Below are positions 25,671 to 38,165 of a stretch of DNA of 64,000 bases, piece by piece. The stretch is taken from positions 4,355,001-4,419,000 of the forward strand of contig NC_065573.1 of NCBI RefSeq assembly GCF_937616625.2. Direction: 5' to 3'. The DNA comes from Mercurialis annua. Taxonomy: Eukaryota; Streptophyta; Magnoliopsida; Malpighiales; Euphorbiaceae. Position 1 is the stretch's first letter; each line of letters opens with the position of its first letter. Made by a program: the position numbers and the translations under genes. A model generated the notes under the pieces. That model searched no databases and was not told the DNA's origin. It saw nothing but the letters and a program-made list of their open reading frames with translations.

Positions 25671-27086
25671 TTCCCATTTTAGCGTTTTAAGCCAAACGTT
25701 TACGAAACAAAACCAAACATTTACAAATGTAAAGAAACAAATTCAAACGTTTCACCTTTTTAGCAATTTAAACCAAACGTTTAGAAACGTTACAAAACAA
25801 ATCCAAACGTTTCACCTTTTTAGCGATTTAAGCAAAACGTTTACAAATGTTACGAAACAAAGCCAAACGCTTCACTTTTTTAGCGATTGTAGCCAAACGT
25901 TTACAAACGCTACAAAACAACTCAAACTGTTTCCCATTTTTAGCGATTCAACTCAAACGCATACAAATGTTACATAACAAATCCAAACGTTTCCCCTTTT
26001 AGCAATTTAAACCAAACGTTTACAAATGTTACGAAACAAAACCGCACGTTACGAAACAAATCCAAACGTTTCACATTTTAAGCGGTTTAAGCCAAACATT
26101 TACAAACATTATGAAACAAAACCTAGGGTTTCCCCTTTTTAGCGAATTAAACCAAACGTTTACAAATGTTACGAAAAAAATCCAAACGTTTCACCTTTTT
26201 AGCGATTTAAGCCAAACGTTTACAAACGTTATGAAACAAATCCAAACGTTTCACCTTTTTAGCGATTTAAGCCAAACGTTTACAAACGTTACCAAACAAA
26301 TCAAAATGTTTTACCTTTTTAGAGATTTATGCCAAACGTTTAAAAACGTTACGAAACAAATCCAAACGTTTCACCTTCTTAGCGATTTAAGCCAAATGTT
26401 TACAAACGTTACTAAACAAATCCAAAGGTTTCAAAACAAAACCAAACGATTCACCTTTTTAGAAATATAAGCCAAACGTTTACAAACATTACAAAACAAA
26501 TCCGAACGTTTCACCTTTTTAGCGATTTAAGCCAAACGTTTACAAAGGTTATGAAACAAATCCAAATGTGTCACCTTTTTAGCGATTTAAGCCAAACGTA
26601 TACAAACGTTACGAAACAAATCCAAAGGTTTCACCTTTTTACCGATTGAAGCGAAACGTTTACAAACGTTAAGGAACAAAACCAAACGTTTGGATTTTTT
26701 AGCGATTTAAGCCGAACTTTTACAAAGTTAAGGAATAAATCTAAACGTTTCACCTTTTTAGCAATTTAAGCCAAGCGTTTACAAACGTTACGAGACAAAT
26801 TGAAATGTTTCACTTTTTTAGCAATTTAAGCAAAACGTTTGCAAACATAAGCCAAATATTTACAAGAGTTACGAAACAAATCCAAATATTTAACCTTTTT
26901 AGCGATTTAAGCCAAACGGTATGAAACAAATCCAAATGTTTCACCTTTTTAGCAATTTAAGCCAAACGTTTACAAACGTTACGATACCAATCCTAACAGT
27001 TCAGCTTTTTAGCGATTGAATCTGAACGTTTACAAATGTTACGAAACAAATCCAAACGTTTCACCTTTTTTGCGATTTAAGCCAAA
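25671..27086 (+). repeat. 60-bp satellite, plus orientation
   Basis: Head-to-tail plus-oriented units. The stretch 26455-27090 parallels 24001-25220 in variant order, for example GAAATATAAGCC and AAACGTTTGGATTTTTT, so it is a diverged longer-range duplication. Confidence 0.92.
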
Positions 27087-27694
27087 CGTTTGGTTTTGTT
27101 TTATAACGTTTGTTAACATTATGAAACGTTTGGATTTTTTCGTAAAGTTTTAAATATTTGGCTGAAATCGCTAAAATGGGGAATTGTTTGGATTTGTTTT
27201 GTAATGTTTGTAAACGTTTGGCTTAAATCTTTAAAAAGGTGAAACCCTTGGATTTGTTTCATAACGTTTGTAAACGTTTGGCTTAAATCGCTAAAAAGGT
27301 AAAACATTCTGATTTGTTTCGCGACGTTTGCAAATGTTTGGCTTAAATTGCTAAAAAGGTGAAACGTTTGGTTTGTTTCGTAACGTTTGTAAACGTTTGG
27401 CTTAAATCGCTAAAAAGGTCAAACATTTGGATTTGTTTCGTAACGTGCGCAAATGTTTGGCTTAAATCGCTAAAATGGGGAAACATTTGATTTTGTTTCG
27501 TAACATTTATAAATATTTGGCTTAATTCGCTAAAAATGGGAAACGTTTGGATTGGTTTTTTAACGTTTTAAACGTATGGCTTAAATCGTAAAAATGGGGA
27601 AACGTTTGGATTTGTTTCGTAACGTTTGTAAACGGTTTGGCTTAAATCGCTAAAAAGGTGAAACGTTTGTATTTGTTTCGTAACGTTTGTAAAC
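27087..27694 (-). repeat. 60-bp satellite, minus orientation
   Basis: Entered through CCAAACGTTTGG (27082-27093) and left through AAACGTTT (27691-27698). Both switch points lie in perfect palindromes. Confidence 0.92.
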
Positions 27695-30014
27695 GTTTCC
27701 CCATTTTAGCGTCTTAAGCCAAACGTTTACAAACGTTACGAAACAAAACCAAACGTTTACAAACATAACGAAACAAATCCAGACGTTTCACCTTTTTAGC
27801 AATTTAAACCAAACGTTTACAAATGTTATGAATCAAATCCAAACATTTCACCTTTTTAGGGATTTAAACAAAAAATTTACAAACGTTATGAAACAAAGCC
27901 AAACGTTTCATCTTTTTAGCGATTGAAGCCAAACGTTTACAAACGCTAAGAAACCACTCAAAATGTTTCACCTTTTTAGTGATTCAAGCAAAACGCTTCC
28001 AAACGTTACAAAACAAATCAAAATGTTTCCCCTTTTTAGCAATTTAAGCCAAATGTTTACCGAACGTTACGAAACAAAACTAAACGTTACGAAACAAATC
28101 GAAACGTTTCACATTTTTAGCGATTTCAGCCAAACGTTTACAAACGTTACGAAACAAAACATAACGTTTCCCCTTTGGAGCGATTTAAGCCAAACATTTA
28201 CAAACGTTATGAAACAAATCCTAACATTTCTCCTTTTTAGCAATTTAAGTCAAACGTTTACAAACGTTACAAAACAAATCCAAATGTTTCACCTTTTTAG
28301 CGATTTAAGCTGAACGTTTACAAACATTACACAACAAATCAAAATGTTTCACCTTTTTAGCGATTTAAGCCAAACGATTACAAACGTTACAAAAAAATCC
28401 AAACGTTTCATTTTCTTAGCGATTTAAGCCAAACGTTAACTAACATAACGAATAAAATCCAGACGTTTCACCTTTTTAGCAATTTAAACGAAACGTTTAC
28501 ATATGTAATGAATCAAATCCAAACATTTCACCTTTTTAGGGATTTAAACAAAAAAATTACAAACGTTACGAAACAAAGCCAAACTTTACATCTTTTTAGC
28601 GATTGAAGCCAAACGTTTACAAAAAATACGAAACAACTCAAAACCCTTCACCTTATTAGTGATTCAAGGCAAACGCTTGCAAACGTTACAAAAAAAATCC
28701 AAACATTTCCCCTTTTTAGCAATTTAAGCTAAATGTTTACCGAACGTTACGAAACAAATCGAAACGTTTCACATTTTTAGCGATTTCAGCCAAACGTTTA
28801 CAAACGTTACGAAACAAAACATAACGTTTCCCCTTTGGAGCGATTTAAGCCAAACATTTACAAACGTTATGAAACAAATCCTAACATTTCTCCTTTTTAG
28901 CAATTTAAGTCAAACGTTTACAAACGTTACAAAACAAATCCAAATGTTTCACCTTTTTAGCGATTTAAGCTGAACGTTTACAAACATTACACAACAAATC
29001 AAAATGTTTCACCTTTTTAGCGATTTAAGCCAAACGATTACAAACGTTACAAAAAAATCCAAACGTTTCATTTTCTTAGCGATTTAAGCCAAACGTTAAC
29101 TAACATAACGAATAAAATCCAGACGTTTCACCTTTTTAGCAATTTAAACGAAACGTTTACATATGTAATGAATCAAATCCAAACATTTCACCTTTTTAGG
29201 GATTTAAACAAAAAAATTACAAACGTTACGAAACAAAGCCAAACTTTACATCTTTTTAGCGATTGAAGCCAAACGTTTACAAAAAATACGAAACAACTCA
29301 AAACCCTTCACCTTATTAGTGATTCAAGGCAAACGCTTGCAAACGTTACAAAAAAAATCCAAACATTTCCCCTTTTTAGCAATTTAAGCTAAATGTTTAC
29401 CGAACGTTACGAAACAAGTCCAAACATTTCACATTTTTAGCGATTTAAGCCAAACGTTTACAAACGTTACGAAACAAAACATAACGTTTCCCCTTTGGAA
29501 AGATTTAAGCCAAACGTTTACACACGTTATGAAACAAATCCAAACATTTCTCCTTTTTAGCAATTTAAGCCAAACTTTTACAAACATTAGGAAACAAATC
29601 CAAATGTTCCACCTTTTTAGCGATTTAAGCTAAACGTTTACAAACGTTACGCAACAAATCAAAATGTTTCACCTTTTTAGCGATTTAAGCCAAACGATTA
29701 CAAACGTTACAAAAAAAATCCAAATGTTTCATTTTCTTAGCGATTTAAGCCGAACGTTTACAAACGTTACTAAACAAATCCAAACGTTTCGAAACAAATC
29801 CAAATGTTTAACCTTTTTAGCGATTTAAGCCAAACGTTTACAAACAGTACGAAACAAATCCAAACGTTTCCCCTTTTTAGCAATTTAAGCGAAACGTTTA
29901 CAAACGTTAGGAAACCAATCCTAATGTTTCACCTTTTTAGCGATTGAATCCAAACGTTTACAAATGTTACGAAACAAATCCAAACGTTTCACCTTTTTAG
30001 CAAATTAAGCCAAA
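27695..30014 (+). repeat. 60-bp satellite, plus orientation, with 660-bp higher-order units
   Basis: Plus-oriented units containing an exact 660-bp duplication (28083-29417) and a third diverged copy to about 29760. It ends in CCAAATGTTTGG (30010-30021). Confidence 0.93.
28083..29417 (+). repeat. Exact 660-bp higher-order duplication (11 monomers)
   Basis: Bases 28083-28757 and 28743-29417 agree line by line at an offset of 660, including private variants (CCCTTTGGAGCG, CATTTTCTTAGC, AAAACCCTTCACC). Neighbouring monomers inside the unit differ freely from each other. The copy is therefore a recent segmental event. Confidence 0.95.
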
Positions 30015-32625
30015 TGTTTGGTTTTGTTTCATAACCTTTGTAAACGTTATGAAATGTTTGGATTTGTTTCGTAAAGTTTTAAACGTTTAGCTGAAATCGC
30101 TAAAATGGGGAAACATTTGGATTTGTTTCGTAATTTTTGTAAACGTTTGGCTTAAATCTCTAAAAAGGTGAAACGCTTGGATTTGTTTCGTAACGTTTGT
30201 AAACGTTTGGCTTAAATCGCTAAAAAGGTGAAACGTTTGGATTTGCTTCATAACGTTTGTAAACGTTTAGTTTAAATCGCTAAAAAGGTGAAACATTCGG
30301 ATTTGTTACGTAACGTTTGTAAACGTTTGGCTTGAATCGCTAAAATGGGGAAACGTTTAAATCACTAAAAAGGTGAAACGTTTGGTTTTTTTGCGTAATG
30401 TTTGTAAAAGTTTGGCTTAAATCGCTAAAAAGGTGAAACGTTTGGATTTGTTCCGTAATGGTTTTAAACATTTGGCTTAAATCTCTAAAAAGGAGAAACG
30501 TTTGTATTTGTTTTGTAATGTTTGTAAACGTTTGGCTTAAATCCCTAAAAAGGGGAAACATTTGAATTTGTTTCGTAACGTTTGTAAACGTTTGGCTTAA
30601 ATCGCTAAAACGGTGAAACGTTTGGATTTGTTTTGTAACGTTTGTAAACGTTTGCCTTAAATTGCTAAAAAGGTGAAATGTTTGGATTTGTTTCAAAACG
30701 TTTGTTAACATTTGGCTTAAATCGCGAAAAAGGTGAAACGTTTGGATTTTTTCGTAACGTTTGGAAACGTTTGGCTTAAATTGCTAAAAAGGGGAAACGT
30801 TTGGATTTGTTCCGTAAAGGTTTTAAACATTTGGCTTAAATCTCTAAAAAGGTGAAACGTTTGGATTTGTTTTGTAATGTTTGTAAACGTTTGTCTTAAA
30901 TCCCTAAAAAGGGGAAACGTTTGGATTTGTTTCGTAATTTTTGTAAACGTTTGGCTTAAATCGCTAAAACGGTGAAACGTTTGGATTTGTTTTGTAACGT
31001 TTGTAAACGTTTGCCTTAAATTGCTAAAAAGGTGACTTGTTTGGATTTGTTTCATAACGTTTGTTAACATTTGGCTTACATCGCGAAAAAGGTGAAACGT
31101 TTGGATTTTTTTCGTAACGTTTGGAAACGTTTGGCTTAAATTGTTAAAAAGGTGAACTGTTTGGATTTGTTTCGTAACGTTTGTAAACGTTTGGCTTAAA
31201 TTGCGAAAAAGGGGAAACGTTTGGATTTGTTCCGTAACGTTTGTAAACGTTTGGCTTAAATCGCCATAAAGGTGAAACGTTTGGATTTGTTTGGCAACGT
31301 TTGTAAACATTTGGTTTAAATCGCTAAAAAGGGGAAATGTTTGGATTTGTTTTGTAACGTTTGTAAACCTTTGGCTTAAATCACTAAAAGGTGGATTGTT
31401 TGGTTTTGTTTCATAACCTTTGTAAATGTTACGAAACGATTGGATTTAATTCGTAACGTTTTAAACGTTTGGCTTATATCACTAAAATAGGGAAACATTT
31501 GGATTTCTTTGGAAACGTTTGTAAACGTTTGGCTTATATCTCAAAAAAGGTGAAACGCTTGGATTTGTTTCGTAACATTTGTAAACGTTTGGCTTAAATC
31601 GCTAAAAAGGTGAAACGTTTGGATTTGTTTCGTAACGTTTGTAAACCATTGGCTTAAAATTTCTGAAAAGGTGAAACGTTTGGATTTGTTTTGAAACATT
31701 TGTAAACGTTGGACTTAAATAGCTGAAAAGGGGAAACGTTTGGATTTGTTCTGTAACGTTTGTAAACGTTCGGCTTAAATCGCTAAAAAGGTGAAACATT
31801 TTGTTCTGTTTCGTAACGTTTGTAAACATTCGTCTTAAATCGCTAAAAATGTGAAACATTTTGTTTGTTTCGTGGCGTTTGTAAACGTTTCGCTTAAATC
31901 GCTAAAAAGGTGAAACGTTTGGTTTTGTTTCATAACGTTTGTAAACGTGGCTTAAATCGCTAAAAAGGTGAAATGTTTGGTTTCGTTACGTTTGTAAACG
32001 TTTGGCTTAAATTGCTAAAAAGGTTAAACGTTTGGTTTTGTTTCATAACCTTTGTAAGCGTTAGGAAACGTTTGGATTAGTTTGTAAGTTTTAAACATTT
32101 GGATTAAATCGCTAAAATGGGGAAACATTTGGATTTATTTCGTAACGTTTGTAAACGTTTGGCTTAAATCTCTAAAAAGGTGAAATGCTTGGGTTTGTTT
32201 CGTAACATTTGGAAACATTTGGCTTAAATCGCGAAAAGGGGAAATGTTTGGATTTGTTTCGTATCGTTTGTAAACGTTTGGCTTAAATTTCTAAAAAGGT
32301 GAAACATTTGGATTTGTTTCGAAACGTTTGTAAACGTTTGGCTTAAATCGCTGAAAAGGGCAAACGTTTGGATTTGTTTTGTGACGTTTGTAAACGTTCG
32401 GCTTAAATTGCTAAAAAGGTGAAACGTTTGGTTTTGTTTCGTAACGTTTGTAAACGTTCGGCTTAAATCACTACAAAGGTGAAACGTTTGGTTTCGTTTC
32501 ATAACATTTGTAAACGTGGCTTAAATTATTAAAAAGGTGAAACGTTTGGATTTGTTTCGTAACATTTTAAACGTTTGGCTTAGATCGCTAAAAAGATGAA
32601 ACGTTTAGATTTGTTTGGTAATTAT
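30015..32625 (-). repeat. 60-bp satellite, longest continuous minus-oriented block
   Basis: About 43 minus-oriented units. One 197-codon chance frame (30717-31310, minus) and one of 123 codons show the 20-residue repeat. The right edge near 32620-32630 is a non-palindromic switch (GGTAATTATTTAAGCC). Confidence 0.93.
30431..31150 (-). repeat. Six-monomer (about 360 bp) higher-order unit, two copies
   Basis: The private order TTCCGTAA, GTTTTAAACATTTGGC, AAATCTCT, AAATCCCT, CTAAAACGGTG, GTTTGCCTTAAATTG and GTTTGTTAACATTTGGC occurs at about 30440-30720 and again at about 30805-31080. The copies differ at several sites, so this is older than the 660-bp duplication. Confidence 0.8.
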
Positions 32626-33284
32626 TTAAGCCGAACGTTAACAAACGTTACGAAACAAATCCAAGCGTTTCACTTTTTTAGCAATTTCAGCCAAAACGTT
32701 TACAAACGATATGAAACAAATCCAAGTGTTTCACCTTTTTAGAAAATAAAGCCGAACGTTTACAAACGTTATGAAACAAATCTAAATGTTTCACCTTTTT
32801 AGTGATTGCAGCCAAATATTTCACCTTTTTAGCGATTTATGCCAAACGTTTACAAACGTTACGAAACCAATCCAAACGTTTTACCTTTTTAGCGATTTAA
32901 GCCAAACATTTACAAACGTTACGAAACAAATCCAAGTGTTTCACCTTTTAGCAATTTAACCCGAACGTTTACAATCATTATGAAACAAATCCAAACATTT
33001 AAATGTTTTAGGGATTGAAGCCTAATGTTTACAAACGTTACAAAAGAAATCCAAACGTTTGCAAATGTTACGAAACAAATCCAAATGTTGCACCTTTTTA
33101 GCGAATTAAGCATAATGTTTAAAAACATTACGAAACAAATCCAAGCGTTTCACCTTTTTAGCAATTTAAGCCGAACGTTTACAAACGTTATGAAACAAAT
33201 CCAAACGTTTCACCTTTTTAGTATTTGAAGCCAAACGTTTACAAACGTTATGAAACAAATCCAAGCATTTCAAACGTTCTAAAT
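32626..33284 (+). repeat. 60-bp satellite, plus orientation
   Basis: Plus-oriented units, partly shortened, for example around 32810-32830 and 33000-33080. Confidence 0.9.
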
Positions 33285-33336
33285 TCAATCGTTTGACTTA
33301 AATCGATAAAAATGTGAAACGTTTGGATTTGTTTCG
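33285..33336 (-). repeat. 60-bp satellite, short minus-oriented remnant
   Basis: One unit, GACTTAAATCGATAAAAATG to GGATTTGTTTCG, directly left of the insertion at 33337. Confidence 0.85.
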
Positions 33337-33716
33337 TGTTGGAATATGCGGAAATTAAATAGGATCGTTCTAGACATACTTCTTGTCGATTCCACAAGTT
33401 TGATTGATTTAATGCACTAAGTCTCAAGTATTTTCACAATGGAAAATACCTATATTTCACCACCTAATATACCTAAAAATTGTATATATTTTGGTAGAGA
33501 ATTGAGTTATGATTCATTAGTTAATTATGTATTTTCAATACATGTATATATAAGCAACTAAAAGGTTCCATGAACAAGTGTAACTCTTCATAAAGTTACC
33601 ACTTTGCATAGAGTTGCAACCTTTTATGAAAGGTATTGCACCCTTCTCTTGCATATCTATATAGTCAATTGGGTTCGGGTCAATCCGTCATGGGCGACCC
33701 CATCCAAATACAAAAA
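33337..33716. mobile_element. 380-bp LTR-like insertion (possible solo copia LTR)
   Basis: Non-satellite sequence that starts TGTTGGAATATGCGG, a typical copia LTR opening, and ends ATACAAAAA. It is flanked by TTTCG on both sides (33332-33336, 33717-33721), and removing it with one TTTCG rejoins a normal satellite unit. No coding sequence. The right end lacks the expected CA, so the 3' edge may be altered, or it may be another kind of insertion. The class is inferred from the start and size. Confidence 0.5.
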
Positions 33717-33880
33717 TTTCGCAACGTTTTAAACGATTGGTTTTGTTCCGTAACGTTTGTAAATGTTTGGTTTAAATCGCTAAAAATGGGAAATGTTTGG
33801 ATTAGTTTCATAACGTTTGTCAATGTTTGGCTTAAATCGCTAAAAAGGTGAAACATTTTAAACGTTTGGCTTAAATGTGT
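33717..33880 (-). repeat. 60-bp satellite, minus orientation
   Basis: About two and a half minus-oriented units after the insertion, switching to plus near 33880-33890. Confidence 0.88.
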
Positions 33881-36800
33881 AAAAGTGTAAGCGAAACGTT
33901 TACAAACGTTACGAAACAAAACCAAACGTTTCACCTTTTTAGCAATTTAGACAAACGTTTACAAACGTTACGAAACAAAACCAAACGTTTCACCTTTTTA
34001 GCGATTTAAGCCAAACGTTTATAAACGTTACGAAACAAATCCAAACGTTTCACCTTTTAGCGATTTAAGCCAAATGTTTACAAACGTTACGAAATAAATC
34101 CAAACGTTTGACCTTTTTAGCGATTTAAGCCAAACGTTTACAAACGTTATAAAACAAAACCAAAAGTTTACAAACGTTACGAAACAAAACCAAATATTTC
34201 GCCTCTTTAGCGATTTAAGCCAAACCTTTACAAACGTTACCAAACAAATCCTAACGTTTCACCTTTTAAGCGATTTAAGCCAAACATTTAAAAACGTTAT
34301 GAAACAAAACCAAACGTTTAAAACGTTACAAAAACAAAATCCAAACGTTTCACGTTTTTAGCAAGTTAAGCCAAACGTTTACAAACGTTACGAAACAAAT
34401 CCAAACATTTCACCTTTTTGGAAATTTAAGCCAAACACAAATGTTTCGAAACAAATCCAAGCGTTTTACCTTTTTAGAATTTAAGCCAAACATTTACAAA
34501 CGTTACAAAACAGAACCTAATGTTTAACAAATCCAAACATTTCACTTTTTTAACGATTTAAGCCAAACGTTTACAAACGTTACGAAACAAATCCAAGTGT
34601 TTCACCATTTTAGCAATTTAAGCCAAATGTTTACAAACTTTACGAAACAAATCCAAACGTTTCACCTTTTTATCGATTGAAACGAAACGTTTACACACGT
34701 TATGAAACAAAACCAAACGTTTCACCTTTTTAGCAATTTAAGCCAAACGTTTACAAACGTTACGAAACAAATCCAAATGTTTCACCTTTTTAGCAATTTA
34801 AGCCAAACGTTTAGAAACGTTGCAAAATAAATCCAAACGTTTCCCCTTTTCAGAGATTTAAGCCAAACGTTTACAAACGTTATGGAACAAATCCAAATGT
34901 TTCACCTTTTTAGAGATTTAAGCCGAACTTTTACAAACATTACGCAACAAATCAAACGTTTCACCTTTTTAGCGATTTAAGCCAAATGTTTACAAACGTT
35001 TCGAAACAAATCCAAATGTTTCACCCTTTTAGCGATTTAAGCCAAATGTTTACAAACGTTACGAAACAAATCCGAATGTTTCAATTTTTTAGTGATTTAA
35101 ACCAAACGTTTACAAAGGTTATGAAAAAAATCCATATGTTTCACCTTTTTCGCGATTGAAGTCAAATGTTTACAAACGTTATGAAATAAAACCAAACGTT
35201 TAAAACGTTACGAAACAAATACAAACGTTTCACTTTTTAGAGATTTAAGCCAAATGTTTTTAAACTTTACGACACAAAGCCATGTGTTTCACCTTTTTAG
35301 CAATTTAAGCCAAATGTCACGAAACAAATCCTAACGTTTCTCGTTTTTAGCGATTGAAGCCAAACGTTTACGAACATTACGAAACAAAACCAAACATTTC
35401 CCCATTTTAGCGATTTAAGCGAAACGTGTACAAACGTTACGAAACAAATCCAAGTGTTTCACCTTTTTATAAATTTAAGCCAAACGTTTACAAACTTTAC
35501 GAAACAAAACCAAACGTTTCACATTTTTAGCGATTTAAGCCAAACGTTTATAAACGTTACGAAACAAAACCAAACTTTTCATCTTGTTAGCGATTTAAGC
35601 CAAACGTTTATGAACGTTGCGAATCAAATCCAAACGCTTCACCTTTTTAGCGATTTAAGCCAAACGTTTACAAACATTACGAATCAAAACCAAACGTTTC
35701 ACATTTTAGCGATTTAAACCAAACGTTTACAAACGTTACGAAACAAATCCAAATGTTTCACCTTTTTAGCCATTGAAGCCAAACGTTACGAAACAAATCC
35801 AAACGTTTCACCTTTTTAGCGATTTAAACCAAATTTTTACAAACGTTACGAAACAAAAACAAACGTTTCATCTTTTTAGCGATTTAAGCCAAACGTTTAT
35901 AAATGTTACAAAACAAATCCAAACGTCTACCCATTTTAGCAATTTAAGCCAAAAGTTTAAAACGTTACGAAACAAATCCAAGCGTTTCACCTTTTTAGCA
36001 ATTTAAGCCAAACATTTACGAACGTTACGAAACAAATCCAAGCATTTCACCTTTTTAACGATTAAAACAAAGCGTTTTCAAACATCACGAAACAATTCCA
36101 AACGTTTCACCTTTTTAGCGATTTAAGCCAAACATTTAAAAACGTTACGAGACAAATCCAAACGTTTCCCCATTTTATCGATTTAAGCCAAACGTGTACA
36201 AACGTTACGAAACAAATTCAAGCGTTTCACCTTTTAAACAATTTAAGCCAAACGTTTAGAAACGTTACGAAACAAAACCAAATGTTTCACCTTTTTAGCG
36301 ATTTAAGCCAAACGTTTATAGACGTTACGAAAAAAATTTAAACGTTTCCCCATTTTTGCGATTTAAGCCAAACGTTTACAAACGTTTCGAAACAAATCCA
36401 ACTGTTTCACCTTTTTAGCGATTTACGCACAGCGTTTACAAACGTCACGAAAGAAATCCAAAAGTTTCACCTTTTTAGCGATTTAAGCCAAACGTTTACA
36501 AACGTTACGAAACAAATCCAAACGTTTCACCTTTTTAGCGATTTCAGCCAAACGTTTACAAACTTTACAAAAAAATCCAAACGTTTCAACTTTTTAGCGA
36601 TTTAAGCCAAAAGTTGACGTTATAAAACAAATCCAAATGTGTCCCCTTTTTATCAATTTAAGCCAAATGTTTAAAAACGTTACAAAACAAATCCAAACGT
36701 TTCACCTTTTTTGCGATTTAAGCGAAACGTTTACAAACGTTATGAAGCATATCCAAACGTTTTACCTTTTTAGCAATTTTAGTCAAACGTTTACAAAAGG

Positions 36801-37104
36801 TACGCAATAAATCCAAACGTTTAAAACGTTACGAATCAAATCCAAACGTTTCCCTTCTTTAGTGATTTAAGCCAAACGTTTACAAACATTACGAAACAAA
36901 TCGAAGTGTTTCACCTTTTTTGTAATTTAAGCCAAACGTTTACAAATGTTACGAAACAAATCCAAACGTTTCTCCTTTATAGCGATTGAAGCCAAACGCT
37001 TACGAACATTACGAAATAAAACCAAACATGTACAAACGCTACGAAACAAATCCAAGTGTTTCACCTTTTTAGCAATTTAAGCCAAACGTTTACAAACATT
37101 ACGT
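33881..37104 (+). repeat. 60-bp satellite, plus orientation
   Basis: About 54 units, including the cleanest copies in the window (36361-36540). No coding sequence beyond chance 20-residue-repeat frames. Confidence 0.94.
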
Positions 37105-37520
37105 TCACGACCAAAAATATTGTGCCGCAACCGGCGCTAGGGAACGGGAGTGGTAGCTTCGGAACCCGTAGCAAGCCTCAAACCACTATTAATTTTTCGC
37201 GAATGATAAGCAAATAACATTAAATAACGGAAACAAATACACATACATAACATATAACCAAATATTTACACTAATTGTTCAAAACCTCGCGGGCTCTAGT
37301 TACCGTACCCTGTACGAACTGGCCTCGCGGTACTATATACATAAGTTAATGTATCAAGCATATCACCGACATCTGGTGCCGTGAACAAACATATTATACG
37401 TAGCCTATCAAAACATATAAACAAGACAGCAAGTGAAATACACAATCAAAAATGTGCTGCTGCCAGACTACGACTCTGTCGACACTGAACCACTAATGCA
37501 GCACTACGGAAGTCAAAGAA
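37105..37520 (-). mobile_element. Fragment of a Ty3/gypsy LTR
   Basis: It begins TCACGACC and contains CCGGCGCTAGGG and CCGTAGCAAGCCT, the end-of-LTR text shared with the gypsy LTRs at 1283-2690 and 55911-58699, in the same orientation. The rest (GCGGGCTCTAGTTACC and so on) is not obviously alike. Satellite lies on both sides, with neither a second LTR nor a clear duplication, so it is a truncated piece or a solo LTR of a third, shorter family. Confidence 0.7.
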
Positions 37521-38165
37521 CTATTATGAAACAAAAGCAAACTTTTAAAACGTTAAGAAACAAAACAAAACGTTTCAACGTTTTAGCGATTTAAGCCAAA
37601 CATTTAAAACGTTACGAAACAAATGCAAATGTTTCCCTTTTTTAACGATTTAAGCCAAACGTTTGCAAACGTTTCGTAACAAATCCAAACGTTTCACCTA
37701 TTTAGCGATTTAAGCCAAACGTTTACAAACTTTACGAAATAAATCCAAACGTTTCAAGCCAAACGTTTACAAACGTTACAAAACCAATCCAAATGCTTCA
37801 CCCTTTTAGCGATTTAAGCCAAACCTTTACAAACGTTACAAAACAAATCCAAACGTTTCCCCTTTTTAGCGATTTAAGCCAAATGTTTACAAACGTTACG
37901 AAACAAATCCAACCGTTTCACCTTTTTAGCTATTTTAGCCAAACGTTTACAAACGTTACGAAACAAATCCAAACGTTTCCCCTTTTTAGCGATTTAAACC
38001 AAACGTTTACACACGTAACGAAATAAATCCAAACGTTTGAAACGTTAAGAAATAAAACCAAACGTTTCACCTTTTTAGCGATTTAAGCCAAACATTTAAA
38101 ACGTTAGGAAACAAATGCAAACGTTTCACCTTTTTAGCGATTTAACCCAAACATTTACAAAAGTT
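37521..38165 (+). repeat. 60-bp satellite, plus orientation
   Basis: Plus-oriented units with several shortened copies. It ends in CGTAACAAAACGTTTTAAACG, where orientation switches. Confidence 0.9.

Noticed and set aside
33668..33690. GGTTCGGGTCAATCC resembles a tRNA-type B box, suggesting a SINE
   Set aside because: It lies near the right end, with no A box upstream at the expected distance and no tRNA-like head at the start.
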